Source: Deltaproteobacteria bacterium
GTDB taxonomy: Bacteria; Myxococcota_A; Polyangia; Haliangiales; JADYYK01
NCBI GenBank assembly: GCA_020853705.1
Contig: JADYYK010000237.1
Span: 1-37,279 of the forward strand
Direction of reading: 5' to 3'
Length of the DNA: 37,279 bases
Each line of letters starts with the position of its first letter. Position 1 is the first letter of the stretch. Position numbers and translations under genes: made by a program. Under the pieces are notes generated by a model. It was not told the origin of the DNA and did no database searches. It saw only the letters and a list, made by a program, of their open reading frames with translations. Below are positions 1 through 13,173 of the stretch, one piece after another.

Positions 1-42
1 GGATGTCCGGGTCTGGATGTCCGGGTCCGGATGTCCGGTCCT
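1..42. repeat. Three tandem 14-bp repeats at the left edge
   Basis: Three consecutive 14-bp units start at 1, 15 and 29, each beginning GGATGTCCGG. The first two differ by one base and the third is slightly shifted near its end. The array begins at base 1, so it probably continues beyond the window. I see no coding role for it. Confidence 0.75.
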
Positions 43-133
43 CTGGCTGACACAAGATGTAGTGGTGGTAGGGGTCGCTCAGGACCACATGTAGGTCTCA
101 GACGATCCGATCTTCCTGATTGATCTCAGAAAC

Positions 134-168
134 TTGCCCGATCGATCTGGGCGTTCGAAGATCGCTCC
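134..168 (+). promoter_or_regulatory. Predicted leaderless promoter of the SPOR-domain gene
   Basis: A -35-like TTGCCC (134-139), a 17-nt spacer and a -10-like GAAGAT (157-162) are followed by 6 nt and then the ATG at 169. Transcription would start at or next to the A of the start codon. No Shine-Dalgarno is visible. The same geometry recurs before other genes in this window, which raises confidence in this weak match. Confidence 0.45.
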
Positions 169-1113
169 ATGGCACTCACGAAGGTCGACCACTTCAAGGA
201 TGCCGGGGTCGACGTCCGGCTCGAGAGCCGGCAGGTGTTCTTGCTCTTCTTCGGTGGCGCGATCAGCGCCTGTCTGGTGTTCGCGCTCGGGGTGATGGTG
301 GGGCGGCGGCTGGAGCAGAAGAGCGTGCACGCGGGCACGGCCCGGGCCGCGGCACCGCCGCTGGCGGCGATGGATCGCATGAGCGCGGCCGAGGCGGAGG
401 CCGAGGACGAGGTCGCGGGCGCGGCCGACGATGGGCTGTCGTTTCATCGCCAGCTGGCCTCGGGGGCGACCGCGCCGGATCCGCTGACCGACCCGATCGA
501 AGCGCCGGTGCGCAAGCCGGCCGCAGCGAAGCCGGCGGCACCGGTGGCGTCCGCGAAGCCGGTGGCGCCAGCGCCAGTGGCGTCCGCGAAGCCGGTGGCG
601 CCAGCGCCAGTGGCGTCCGCGAAGCCGGTGGCGCCAGCGCCGGTGGCGTCCGCGAAGCCGCTGGCGGCGGCGCCGCCCGTCGCTTCGGCCAGGCCGGCCC
701 CCGCGGAGCCCGCGCCGGTGGCCTCGGCCAGGCCCGCCGCGTCACCGGCGGCGTCGCCCGCGGCGGCGGCCTCGCCGGTCGCCCCGGCCAGGCCAGTCCC
801 CGCCGCCAGGCCCGCGGGTGACAGCAAGCCGGTCGCGGGCAATGACGGCGCAGGGGCCGCGCTGGCCGACGACGCCAACCAGCGCTTCACGCTGCAGCTG
901 CCGACCATCCCCGAGAAGGCCGACGCCGACGCCATGCTGGCGCGCCTGGGCGCCGCGGGCTACAGGCCGCGCATCGTGGCCGCGCCCGGCGACGACGGCC
1001 GCACCTGGTACCGCATCCGCCTGGGCGACTTCGCCTCGCGCGCCGAGGCCGTCACCGCCAAGGCCGAGTTCGAGCGCAAGCACCACGTCATCGCCTACGT
1101 CGCCCGCAACTAG
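169..1113 (+). CDS. SPOR-domain inner-membrane protein with Pro/Ala-rich repeat linker
   Basis: This 314-aa protein has a short cytoplasmic N terminus, one membrane segment (about residues 24-43, rich in Phe, Leu, Val and Gly), a long Ala/Pro/Lys linker and a C-terminal SPOR domain (about 240-314). SPOR domains bind denuded glycan strands of septal peptidoglycan, so a role in division or wall remodelling is inferred. The linker holds four near-identical 11-residue units (VASAKPVAPAP type) at about residues 126-169. The SPOR part shows the usual pattern: an opening beta strand (FTLQLP), a helix starting KADADAML, and a WYRIRLGDF strand before the last helix. The ATG is chosen because a promoter sits immediately upstream. 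A hypothetical gene follows after 17 nt and is probably co-transcribed. Domain call is firm; exact role is not. Confidence 0.85.
   Translation: MALTKVDHFKDAGVDVRLESRQVFLLFFGGAISACLVFALGVMVGRRLEQKSVHAGTARAAAPPLAAMDRMSAAEAEAEDEVAGAADDGLSFHRQLASGATAPDPLTDPIEAPVRKPAAAKPAAPVASAKPVAPAPVASAKPVAPAPVASAKPVAPAPVASAKPLAAAPPVASARPAPAEPAPVASARPAASPAASPAAAASPVAPARPVPAARPAGDSKPVAGNDGAGAALADDANQRFTLQLPTIPEKADADAMLARLGAAGYRPRIVAAPGDDGRTWYRIRLGDFASRAEAVTAKAEFERKHHVIAYVARN
544..675 (+). repeat. Four tandem 33-bp repeats inside the SPOR-domain gene
   Basis: Units begin at 544, 577, 610 and 643 with GTGGCGTCCGCGAAGCCG. The first three are almost identical and the fourth diverges at its 3' end. Each encodes 11 residues, so copy-number change would keep frame and only alter the linker length between membrane and SPOR domain. 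Confidence 0.85.
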
Positions 1114-1130
1114 TCCCGGTCAGCGCCCCC

Positions 1131-2039
1131 GTGGCCAGGTCGCCCGCAGCCCCAGCCGCCGACGCCAAGCTGGCGGCGCAGCTGCGTGAGACGCGCGCGA
1201 CGCTGCTCGAGCAGCTCGCGGCGGAGCCCGACGACCTGGCGACGCTGTTCCTGGCCAGTGTGTTCAGCGAGCTGGATCCGGATGGTGACGCCACGCTGGC
1301 GGCGCACGCGGCCCGCTTCACGGTGGCGCGCGCGCGCCTCGGCGATGCTGGCTTTCGCGCCGAGGCCGAGGCGCGCGGGCTGGCGGCGCTGCTGTGGAAC
1401 CTGGGTGAAGGGCTGCGGCACGCCGGCTTCGGACAGGCCGCCGAGCCGGTGCTGGCGCGTCGCCTCACCGAGCTGCCCGCACGGCCCGCGATGCTGGTGT
1501 TGCTGGCGATACGCATGGACGAGCTGGGCCAGGCCGCCACGCGCGAGGTCCTGTTGGCGGCGCTGAGGGCCCTCGATGCCCGCCTCGCGCAGGGCATGAT
1601 CGACGCCTCGTTCGTGCCCGAGGCGCTGCACAGCGTCGCGCGCTACCACGCGTCGGGCCATCTCGCCGAGGTCGTGGTCGCGGGTGGGCCCCGGCACCAG
1701 GGCAAGCTCGTGCTCGCGGAGGCCTTCGGCGCGGGCAAGCTCTGGGTGATGGGCCACCGCGGCGGCTCGGGCTTCGTCATCGACGAGCGGTATGAAGACG
1801 GTCAGGTGCTGACCACGTTCAACAGTCCGTGGCACGACGGCGTAGAGTCCCGGGAGGCGATGCCCTGGGCGCGCTGGGTCGCGCAGGGGTTGAGCAGCCT
1901 GGTGGAGGCCGCGGAGGGCGCGGCCTCGGCCCCGCCGAAGCGGCCGAAACCGAAGCGGCGGCCGAGCACGAGGTCGAAGACGGGGCCGAGCACGAGCACG
2001 AAGCCGAAGCCGAAGCCGAAGCCGAAGCCGCAGCGCTGA
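1131..2039 (+). CDS. Hypothetical protein with Lys-Pro-rich tail
   Basis: A 302-aa protein I do not recognise. No signal peptide or membrane segment is evident. The first 170 residues are helical and Leu/Ala/Arg-rich, resembling alpha-alpha repeat (TPR-like) packing. Residues 180-240 look like a small alpha/beta region containing VVVAGGPRHQGKLVLAE and WVMGHRGGSGFVIDERYED. The last 40 residues are a basic tail of Lys-Pro and Ser-Thr dipeptides encoded by hexanucleotide repeats (about 1984-2035). The start is a GTG 17 nt after the SPOR gene stop with no clear ribosome site, so translational coupling is likely. The stop is 2 nt from the convergent oxidoreductase gene. Confidence 0.65.
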   Translation: MARSPAAPAADAKLAAQLRETRATLLEQLAAEPDDLATLFLASVFSELDPDGDATLAAHAARFTVARARLGDAGFRAEAEARGLAALLWNLGEGLRHAGFGQAAEPVLARRLTELPARPAMLVLLAIRMDELGQAATREVLLAALRALDARLAQGMIDASFVPEALHSVARYHASGHLAEVVVAGGPRHQGKLVLAEAFGAGKLWVMGHRGGSGFVIDERYEDGQVLTTFNSPWHDGVESREAMPWARWVAQGLSSLVEAAEGAASAPPKRPKPKRRPSTRSKTGPSTSTKPKPKPKPKPQR

Positions 2040-2041
2040 CC

Positions 2042-3100
2042 TCACGGCGTCAGCAGCACCTTGCCCTTGGCCTTGCGGTCGTGCAGGTAGTGGTGCGCCG
2101 CGGCGGCCTCGCTGAAGGGGAACGTCTTGTCGACCGTGGGCTTGATGGCGCCCTCTTCGTACATGCGGATCAGCGCCTCGAACTGCGGGCGCAGCAGATC
2201 CAGACGATCGAACAGGTGGCCCATGTTGACGCCCGACACCGTCTTGTTGGCGTCCATCAGCTTGATGGGGCTGTACTTGCGGATCTTCAGGAAGGCGCCG
2301 ATGACCGACAGCCAGCTGACCGTCTTGTCCTTGAGGCCGGCCGAGAAGCCGAAGCACACCAGACGCCCCGCCGGTCCGAGCAGGTCGTAGCCGTCGCCCC
2401 ACGACGGGCCGCCGACCGGATCGAGCACCAGATCGAGGCCCCCGTCCTTCCCGATGATGCTGCGGATGGCCTCGATGTAGCCCTCGTTGGCGATCGGGTG
2501 CGCCACGCCCTGCGCGCGCAGGTAGTCGTGCTTGCTGGCCGATGCGGTGCCGAAGATCTCGCAGTTGCGCGTCCTGGCCAGCTGGATCGCCGCCAGCCCG
2601 ACGCCGCCCGCGGCGGAGTGGATGAGGATCCGGGAGTCCGGGCGCAGGTAGCCGGTGAACATCAGCATGTGGTGCGCGGTCAGGTAGACCACCGGCAGCG
2701 CGGCGGCCTCCTCGAAGGTCATCTTGGCGGGCATGCGGAAGACCTGGCCCGCGGGCAGCACCAGGGTGTCGGTGTAGCCGCCGAACCTGGGCATGCCGAA
2801 GACCTGATCGCCGACCTTGAGGTCACTCGGGGGCGCGGCCCGGTACGGCGCGCCCTCCGGTGCGGTCACCGGCGCAGGCGGGCCGACCTGATCGATCACC
2901 CCCGAGACCTCGTAGCCGACCACGCACGGGATCTTGGGCGCGTCGGGGTAGATCCCGGCGCGCGCGGCCAGATCTGCGAAGTTGATGCCGGCGCACTTGA
3001 CCTTGATGCGGACCTGCCCCGCGCCGGCCTCGGGATCGGGCGCCTCCTTGACCTGCAGGACCTCGGGGGCGCCCTTCTTGGTGATCCAGATCTGTCGCAT
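2042..3100 (-). CDS. Zinc-independent MDR family oxidoreductase (quinone oxidoreductase/VAT-1-like)
   Basis: The 352-aa product has the medium-chain dehydrogenase/reductase layout: a GroES-like N domain (opening RQIWITKKG, with the IKVKCAGINFADL strand) and a Rossmann domain with the AAGGVG nucleotide-binding turn near HSAAGGVGLAAIQLAR. It ends in the barrel segment PTVDKTFPFSEAAAAHHYLHDRKAKGKVLL, typical of quinone oxidoreductase and VAT-1 relatives. The zinc-ligand cysteines of alcohol dehydrogenases are absent. NAD(P)H-dependent reduction of quinones or enones is known for the family; the substrate here is unknown. I chose the start at 3100 rather than an in-frame ATG at 3130 because the family begins at MRQIW and a TATTCT -10 box lies exactly 6 nt upstream. 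It diverges from mutS. Confidence 0.88.
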   Translation of the reverse strand: MRQIWITKKGAPEVLQVKEAPDPEAGAGQVRIKVKCAGINFADLAARAGIYPDAPKIPCVVGYEVSGVIDQVGPPAPVTAPEGAPYRAAPPSDLKVGDQVFGMPRFGGYTDTLVLPAGQVFRMPAKMTFEEAAALPVVYLTAHHMLMFTGYLRPDSRILIHSAAGGVGLAAIQLARTRNCEIFGTASASKHDYLRAQGVAHPIANEGYIEAIRSIIGKDGGLDLVLDPVGGPSWGDGYDLLGPAGRLVCFGFSAGLKDKTVSWLSVIGAFLKIRKYSPIKLMDANKTVSGVNMGHLFDRLDLLRPQFEALIRMYEEGAIKPTVDKTFPFSEAAAAHHYLHDRKAKGKVLLTP

Positions 3101-3106
3101 GCCGGC

Positions 3107-3112
3107 AGAATA
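3107..3112 (-). promoter_or_regulatory. -10 box of the MDR gene (leaderless type)
   Basis: On the minus strand TATTCT lies 6 nt before the ATG at 3100. No convincing -35 is found at 16-18 nt. The position matches the leaderless geometry of other genes here and argues against the longer start at 3130. Confidence 0.4.
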
Positions 3113-3117
3113 CCCGC

Positions 3118-3146
3118 TTGACCTCGGCACACCACTGAACGAATTT
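3118..3146 (+). promoter_or_regulatory. Predicted mutS promoter
   Basis: TTGACC (3118-3123) matches the -35 consensus closely. With a 17-nt spacer, the -10 would be GAATTT (3141-3146), a weak match. Transcription would start about 4 nt before the mutS ATG at 3157. The -35 overlaps the 5' region of the divergent MDR gene. Confidence 0.4.
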
Positions 3147-3156
3147 GGCGGGCACC

Positions 3157-5820
<2,664 letters not shown>

Positions 5821-5918
5821 CCCCCTTGCCCGGGCTAGCAACCCACAGTTGGGGGCGCCCACCCCCTGCCTGGCCGAACCCGCCTCGCGCAACTATCGGA
5901 AAACACTGCCGTGTCCCC

Positions 5919-5935
5919 TTGGCCCACTCTGTGCT
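5919..5935 (+). promoter_or_regulatory. Candidate sigma-54 promoter before the propeller-cytochrome gene
   Basis: TTGGCCCACTCTGTGCT has the invariant GG-N10-GC spacing, with TTGGC at -24 and GTGCT at -12, matching the sigma-54 consensus at its key bases. Transcription would start near 5947, leaving a leader of about 32 nt with a good ribosome site. If real, an enhancer-binding activator must act upstream; I could not identify its site. Confidence 0.4.
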
Positions 5936-5978
5936 CTAGCACCCAGCCAGAATGACGGACCCAGTGGAGGCAAAGCCC

Positions 5979-8153
5979 ATGAGGAAGTCAAAGCGCCGGT
6001 TGGTGAGCGGGATTGGCATCGCTCTCACGTTGCTGCCAGGCGCCTTCTTGGCGACCGGCTGCAGCAGTGACAGCGACAGCCGTACTTCGGAGGTGTTGAA
6101 GGGTGTCCAGGGGGTCGTCTTCATCCAGCGCACCAAGCGCGGCGGGATGGGCGACATCTTCCAGTACGCCGACTACGCCCCCGGCGGGAACATCTTCACG
6201 CTGACGCCGCCCTCGGCTGACGGCAAGCTCACCAACGTCACCAACATGGTGAACGGCGATGTGCAGGCGATGGACCTGTCCTTCGACGCCAAGGAGATCG
6301 TCTACTCGGCGCGCGAGGAGGGCTCGTCGGACTACCACATCTATCGCATCAACCTCGACGGCTCGAACCCGTGCATGGAAGGCCAGCGCGGCGCCTGCAA
6401 GCTGACCTCGGGTCCCGACACCTACGTCTACCCGATCTATGTGCCGGGCGGCCGCATCGTCGCCATGACCACCCGCGTGGTCGAGGCCAACACCCCGCAG
6501 TTCCGCGACGAGTACGAGCGTGGCGTGACCGCCCAGCTGGTCTCGTTCAACCTCGACGGCTCCGACCTCAAGCTGGGGCCGCGCAACCTGTCGCACCGCG
6601 TGTCGCCCGCGCTGGCCTCCGACGGCCGCGTGCTGATGACGCAGTGGGACCACCTCGGCAACGTCAACGAGGGTAACCTGATGTTCGTCAACCCCGACAT
6701 GTCGACGGCCCGCGAGGCCTACGGCAAGGAGGGCTCGGGCATCACGAACTCCGTGATCAAGGCCCGCGAGGTCCGCCCGGGTGTCGTGGTCGCCATCGCG
6801 ACCGCGCGTGACCGCACCATCCAGGCCGGCAAGCTCATCTCCATCGAGCTCGGCAAGAAGGAGGCGGACGCCCACGCCACCGACCTGACCCCGCAGGTCC
6901 CCGGCGGCAACGAGCCGTCGTTCAACGGCGTTGGTCGCTACTACGACGCCTACCCGGTGGGCGACGTCATGAAGCCGTCGTTCCTGGTCAGCTGGGCCGA
7001 CGGCCCGGTGCAGAGCGAGATCCTGGGCCAGGCCGGCCTGAACCCGGACTTCGGGATCTACCTGTTCGACAACGGCAAGCGCTATCCGCTCTACAACAAC
7101 CCGGAGATGTGGGAGGTCTCGCCCATCGCGATCGCCGCCCGCAAGGAGCCGCCCACGGTCGCGCCGTCGGCCAAGAACACCTTCTCGGACACCAACGTCC
7201 TCATGGGCGCGCTGGATGTCTACCAGAGCTCGCTGGGCGCCATCGCCCCCGGCACCGCCAAGATGGTCCGCATCATGGAGGGCTTCTCGGCCGAGGAGGG
7301 CACTCGTGACTTCGGCCTGACCATGTTCGACGGTCACGTCCGCCTGGGCGAGGTCCCGGTGCAGCCGGACGGCTCGTTCGCCGCCCTGGTGCCCGCCAAC
7401 GTCCCGATCCACCAGCAGCTCCTCGACGAGTTCGGCATGGCCATCCGCACCGAGAACGTCTGGGTCTCGGCTGGCCCCGGCCAGTCGCGCTTCTGCGGCG
7501 GTTGCCACGAGGATCGCGGCGCCACCACCATCGTGCAGCCCGGCGTCGCGCAGGCCATCGCGCTCGGCCCGGTCAACCTCGACCTGGCGCGCGCGCTGCG
7601 CAAGAGCACCGACTACTCGTACGCCGCGGTCAAGGGCGTGCCCTGGGACAAGGCGCTGCAGCCCATCATGGACGCCAAGTGCGTCAGCTGCCACAACGGC
7701 ACCCCGGGCCCGGCGAACTACTCGTACACCCTGATCGACACCTCGGTGATGCCGGCCACGCCGACCACCATCACCTTCGACCTGCGCGGCATCGCGGCGC
7801 CGATGCTGGACGAGAACCTCTCGACCTACTCGATGTCGCACCTGTCGCTGATCGGTCCCGACCGCATCCTGAGCGAGCCGAACTCGCCGCTCGAGCTGGC
7901 GCCCGGCTCGGCGATGCCCAAGTCCTTCGTGACCCCGAGCAGCGCCCGCGAGTCGGACCTCATCAAGAAGCTGAACCCGGTGCGCATGTACCCGACGGTC
8001 GACATGAACGTGCGCGCCTTCAACACCGCCACGCACCCGCAGGATGTGGGTGGCACGGCCCTGACGGCGGACGAGATCTACCTGTTCACGCTGATGGCCG
8101 ACATGGGCGGCCAGTTCATCTCGCGTGAGAACCTGCCGGGCAATGGCTACTAA
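5979..8153 (+). CDS. Di-haem lipoprotein with TolB-like propeller, hydrazine-synthase-alpha-like layout
   Basis: This 724-aa product starts with a basic lipoprotein signal (lipobox LATGC, Cys28). Residues about 75-350 contain repeating strands ending in IYRINLDGS, LVSFNLDGS and similar, as in TolB/WD-type beta propellers. The C-terminal third has two CXXCH haem c sites: CGGCH (506-510) and CVSCH (568-572). The stretch from VPVQPDGSF through VSAGPGQSRFCGGCHEDR resembles the C-terminal region of the hydrazine synthase alpha-subunit family. A periplasm-facing or surface c-type cytochrome is inferred; there is no reason to claim hydrazine chemistry. GTGGAGG 8 nt upstream fixes the ATG at 5979 over an in-frame ATG at 5952. 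A HEAT-repeat gene follows after 12 nt, so the two probably form an operon. Confidence 0.78.
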   Translation: MRKSKRRLVSGIGIALTLLPGAFLATGCSSDSDSRTSEVLKGVQGVVFIQRTKRGGMGDIFQYADYAPGGNIFTLTPPSADGKLTNVTNMVNGDVQAMDLSFDAKEIVYSAREEGSSDYHIYRINLDGSNPCMEGQRGACKLTSGPDTYVYPIYVPGGRIVAMTTRVVEANTPQFRDEYERGVTAQLVSFNLDGSDLKLGPRNLSHRVSPALASDGRVLMTQWDHLGNVNEGNLMFVNPDMSTAREAYGKEGSGITNSVIKAREVRPGVVVAIATARDRTIQAGKLISIELGKKEADAHATDLTPQVPGGNEPSFNGVGRYYDAYPVGDVMKPSFLVSWADGPVQSEILGQAGLNPDFGIYLFDNGKRYPLYNNPEMWEVSPIAIAARKEPPTVAPSAKNTFSDTNVLMGALDVYQSSLGAIAPGTAKMVRIMEGFSAEEGTRDFGLTMFDGHVRLGEVPVQPDGSFAALVPANVPIHQQLLDEFGMAIRTENVWVSAGPGQSRFCGGCHEDRGATTIVQPGVAQAIALGPVNLDLARALRKSTDYSYAAVKGVPWDKALQPIMDAKCVSCHNGTPGPANYSYTLIDTSVMPATPTTITFDLRGIAAPMLDENLSTYSMSHLSLIGPDRILSEPNSPLELAPGSAMPKSFVTPSSARESDLIKKLNPVRMYPTVDMNVRAFNTATHPQDVGGTALTADEIYLFTLMADMGGQFISRENLPGNGY

Positions 8154-8165
8154 AGGAGAATGACC

Positions 8166-9020
8166 ATGAAGACCACGATGACCACGAAGAAGAAGACGGT
8201 CCTTGCGGCGCTCCTGGCCACCTGCCTGTCGGTACCTGCCGCCAGCGTGTGGGCAGGGACGGGCTCCAGCCTCGGCAAGATCCAGCAGGCGGTGGACTCC
8301 AACTCGCCCGACGCCATCATGGCCGAGGTCGAGCGCGCCGAGAAGCTGGTGTGCGGCGGCTGCGGCGTCATCCTGACCAACCTCATCGATCACCCGGACT
8401 ATCGGGTGCGTGAGGTCGCCGCGTGGTGGATCGCCAAGCGGCCCGCGATGCGGACCCGGATCAGGAACCTGATGGTGGAGCGCCTGACCAGCGCCAACGG
8501 CGTCTACGCCCGCAACGCGGCCGACATCCTGGGCGCGTTCATGCACCCTGACGCGGTGGCGCCGATCAGCGCAGCCCTCGGTCGCGCCGACCTCGAGCCG
8601 GTGGCCCGGGTCGCGGCGGTCAACGCGCTGGCCTTCATCGGCCACAAGGTGGCCTTGCCGACGCTGGCTGCGGCGACCAAGGACGCCGATGCCCAGGTGC
8701 GCCGCGCCGCGGTGGCGGCCATCCGGGAGCTGCGCGAGGTGACGGTCTCTGCAGATGCGCGCTCTGCGATCAGTGACAGTGACGCTGGGGTCCGCCTCGA
8801 GGCGGTGCAGACGGTGGGCTTCTTCAAGGACGCCGCCGCCCGTGTCGCCCTTGAAGGTGCACTCCGAGACGGCGACGCCCGCGTGCGTGAGAACGCGGCC
8901 TGGGCGCTCGGTGAGCTGGGTGACCGCGCGGCCTTCACGGCCCTGGCGGCGGCGCGCGACGGCGACGCCAGCGTGGTGGTCCGGGGCATCGCGGCCGCGG
9001 CCATCCGCAACCTGAAGTAA
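8166..9020 (+). CDS. Exported HEAT-repeat protein
   Basis: The 284-aa product has a Sec signal peptide (Lys-rich N terminus, hydrophobic core, cleavage likely after ASVWA), then helical repeats of about 31 residues through to the C terminus. Typical repeat pieces are DYRVREVAAWWIA, ARVAAVNALAFIG, AQVRRAAVAAIREL and ARVRENAAWALGELGD. HEAT arrays act as protein-binding scaffolds. A CGGCG pair lies just before the first repeat. AGGAG at 8154-8158 sits 7 nt from the ATG at 8166 but only 1 nt from the in-frame ATG at 8160, so 8166 is preferred. The gene lies 12 nt after the di-haem lipoprotein and ends at a strong terminator, so it is probably a partner or assembly factor of that protein. Confidence 0.85.
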   Translation: MKTTMTTKKKTVLAALLATCLSVPAASVWAGTGSSLGKIQQAVDSNSPDAIMAEVERAEKLVCGGCGVILTNLIDHPDYRVREVAAWWIAKRPAMRTRIRNLMVERLTSANGVYARNAADILGAFMHPDAVAPISAALGRADLEPVARVAAVNALAFIGHKVALPTLAAATKDADAQVRRAAVAAIRELREVTVSADARSAISDSDAGVRLEAVQTVGFFKDAAARVALEGALRDGDARVRENAAWALGELGDRAAFTALAAARDGDASVVVRGIAAAAIRNLK

Positions 9021-9052
9021 ACCGCGTCACGGCTCGGATAGTGAGTGAAATG

Positions 9053-9097
9053 GCGGGCGCGCTTCGGGGAAAATCCCGGGCGCGCCCGCTGCTTTTT
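9053..9097 (+). terminator. Rho-independent terminator after the HEAT-repeat gene
   Basis: A perfect 10-bp stem GCGGGCGCGC (9053-9062) / GCGCGCCCGC (9080-9089) encloses a loop that can itself pair (CGGGGA with TCCCG). A five-T run follows at 9093-9097. It closes the 5979-9020 operon. Confidence 0.85.
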
Positions 9098-9100
9098 GCG

Positions 9101-9135
9101 TTTACGAGGCGCGCGCCGAGGGATAGGATCACGCC
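9101..9135 (+). promoter_or_regulatory. Predicted leaderless promoter of the large cytochrome lipoprotein
   Basis: TTTACG (9101-9106), a 17-nt spacer, TAGGAT (9124-9129), then 6 nt to the GTG at 9136. It follows directly on the upstream terminator, as expected for a new transcription unit. Confidence 0.6.
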
Positions 9136-12120
<2,985 letters not shown>

Positions 12121-12148
12121 ATCTGGTGCGTTTGCGCACGTCGGACGC

Positions 12149-12177
12149 TTGTCGCCGGGGGGAGGCACTGCTAGGCT
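12149..12177 (+). promoter_or_regulatory. Sigma-70-type promoter of the small exported protein
   Basis: TTGTCG (12149-12154), a 17-nt spacer and TAGGCT (12172-12177) lie upstream of a GGAGGG ribosome site (12187-12192). Transcription would start near 12184, so the leader is about 13 nt. Confidence 0.55.
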
Positions 12178-12196
12178 CCCAGCGTCGGAGGGTCCC

Positions 12197-13066
12197 ATGC
12201 GCAAGCTCTCGAGCATCATCGCCCTGACCATGCTGGCCGCCACGATGGCGGCCGGGTCGGCCGCGGCGGCCAAGAAGAAGCCCAAGCCCAAGGCCAAGGT
12301 CACCGGACCCGCCGCGGTCAAGGAGATGTCCAAGGAAAACGCCAAGGCTTTGGCGGAGTTCCAGGGCGCCTTCAAGTGGGGCCTGAGCCCGGACGAGGTC
12401 CAGAAGCTGCTCGCCGACCAGATCAGGCCGGGCTATGACGAGAAGATCGCGGCCACCAAGGACACCTACACGCAGGACCAGATCCGCAAGCGCTACAAGG
12501 ACGAGCTCAAGCGCCTCAAGGACTCCTACCTCAAGTTCGACGGCAACAAGACGCCGTGGGACGTGTCGATCATCGACCGCGAATTTTCGCACAAGAACGG
12601 CGAGTCGATGCTGCTGTGGAAGAAGCTCGACGAGACGCGTTACTACTTCTTCGTCGACGACAAGCTGTGGAAGATCTACATCGCCTTCGACGCCAAGAAG
12701 TTCGGTGACAAGACCTTCTCGGACTTCCGCCAGATCTTCGAGGCGCAGTTCGGGGCCTCCACGGTGGTCGAGCGCACCACGGCGTCGGGCAAGATCGTGC
12801 TCGACGAGTTCCGCTGGCCGCCGGCCGGGCAGAGCATCCTGCGCGCGGTCGACATGTCGCGCTTCCACGGCAACTACTGCCTGTCGATCGGCGACAAGGA
12901 CGTCACCACCAGCATCGACGCGCGTCGCAAGGAGAACAACCCCGACGTCAAGAAGGGCAACACCATCGTCGATTCGGTCACCGGCAAGGGCGGCACCAGC
13001 CCGGGCTCGGACACCGACAGCAACGAGAACGTGCTCGACGACATCGTGGGCAAGAAGGGGCCATAG
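12197..13066 (+). CDS. Hypothetical exported protein, 289 aa
   Basis: The product has a clear Sec signal (MRKLSSIIALTMLAATMAAG, cleaved near AAAA) followed by a Lys-rich stretch of Lys-Pro pairs. The mature part is charged and helical around residues 45-115 (KENAKALAEFQGAFKWGLSPDE, a repeated Tyr/Lys/Asp pattern), then an alpha/beta region with aromatic strands (RYYFFVDDKLWKIYIAFD). The tail is Gly/Asp/Ser-rich and probably disordered. I do not recognise the family. GGAGGG 4 nt before the ATG at 12197 fixes the start; an upstream TTG at 12149 is actually the -35 box. It is transcribed alone and ends at a strong terminator. Confidence 0.75.
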   Translation: MRKLSSIIALTMLAATMAAGSAAAAKKKPKPKAKVTGPAAVKEMSKENAKALAEFQGAFKWGLSPDEVQKLLADQIRPGYDEKIAATKDTYTQDQIRKRYKDELKRLKDSYLKFDGNKTPWDVSIIDREFSHKNGESMLLWKKLDETRYYFFVDDKLWKIYIAFDAKKFGDKTFSDFRQIFEAQFGASTVVERTTASGKIVLDEFRWPPAGQSILRAVDMSRFHGNYCLSIGDKDVTTSIDARRKENNPDVKKGNTIVDSVTGKGGTSPGSDTDSNENVLDDIVGKKGP

Positions 13067-13092
13067 CGACCTCCAGGCGCCTGGTCGAAGTG

Positions 13093-13123
13093 ACGGAGCC
13101 GGCCGCGGCTCCGTTGCTGTTTT
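13093..13123 (+). terminator. Rho-independent terminator after the small exported protein
   Basis: An 8-bp stem ACGGAGCC (13093-13100) / GGCTCCGT (13107-13114) has a 6-nt loop GGCCGC. It is followed by a T-rich stretch ending in TTTT at 13120-13123. Confidence 0.75.
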
Positions 13124-13138
13124 CGGGGTGCGCAGCGC

Positions 13139-13173
13139 TTGACCAAAGCGGGGCCTGAGCGGACGATAGGGCC
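13139..13173 (+). promoter_or_regulatory. Predicted leaderless promoter of the first PEGA-type anchor gene
   Basis: TTGACC (13139-13144), a 17-nt spacer and GACGAT (13162-13167) are followed by 6 nt and the GTG at 13174. The -35 is strong, and the geometry repeats that before the genes at 169, 9136 and 19590. Confidence 0.55.

Noticed and set aside
544..675. CRISPR-like or mobile repeat
   Set aside because: The 33-bp units are contiguous and encode an 11-residue linker repeat; no spacers exist.
5979..8153. A true hydrazine synthase (anammox metabolism)
   Set aside because: Only the family layout is similar. Beta and gamma subunits and other anammox genes are absent, so no hydrazine chemistry is claimed.
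5988..8645. A long minus-strand frame opposite the propeller-cytochrome gene
   Set aside because: Composition is Arg/His/Val/Asp-rich without motifs. The plus-strand gene has a lipobox, haem motifs and a ribosome site.
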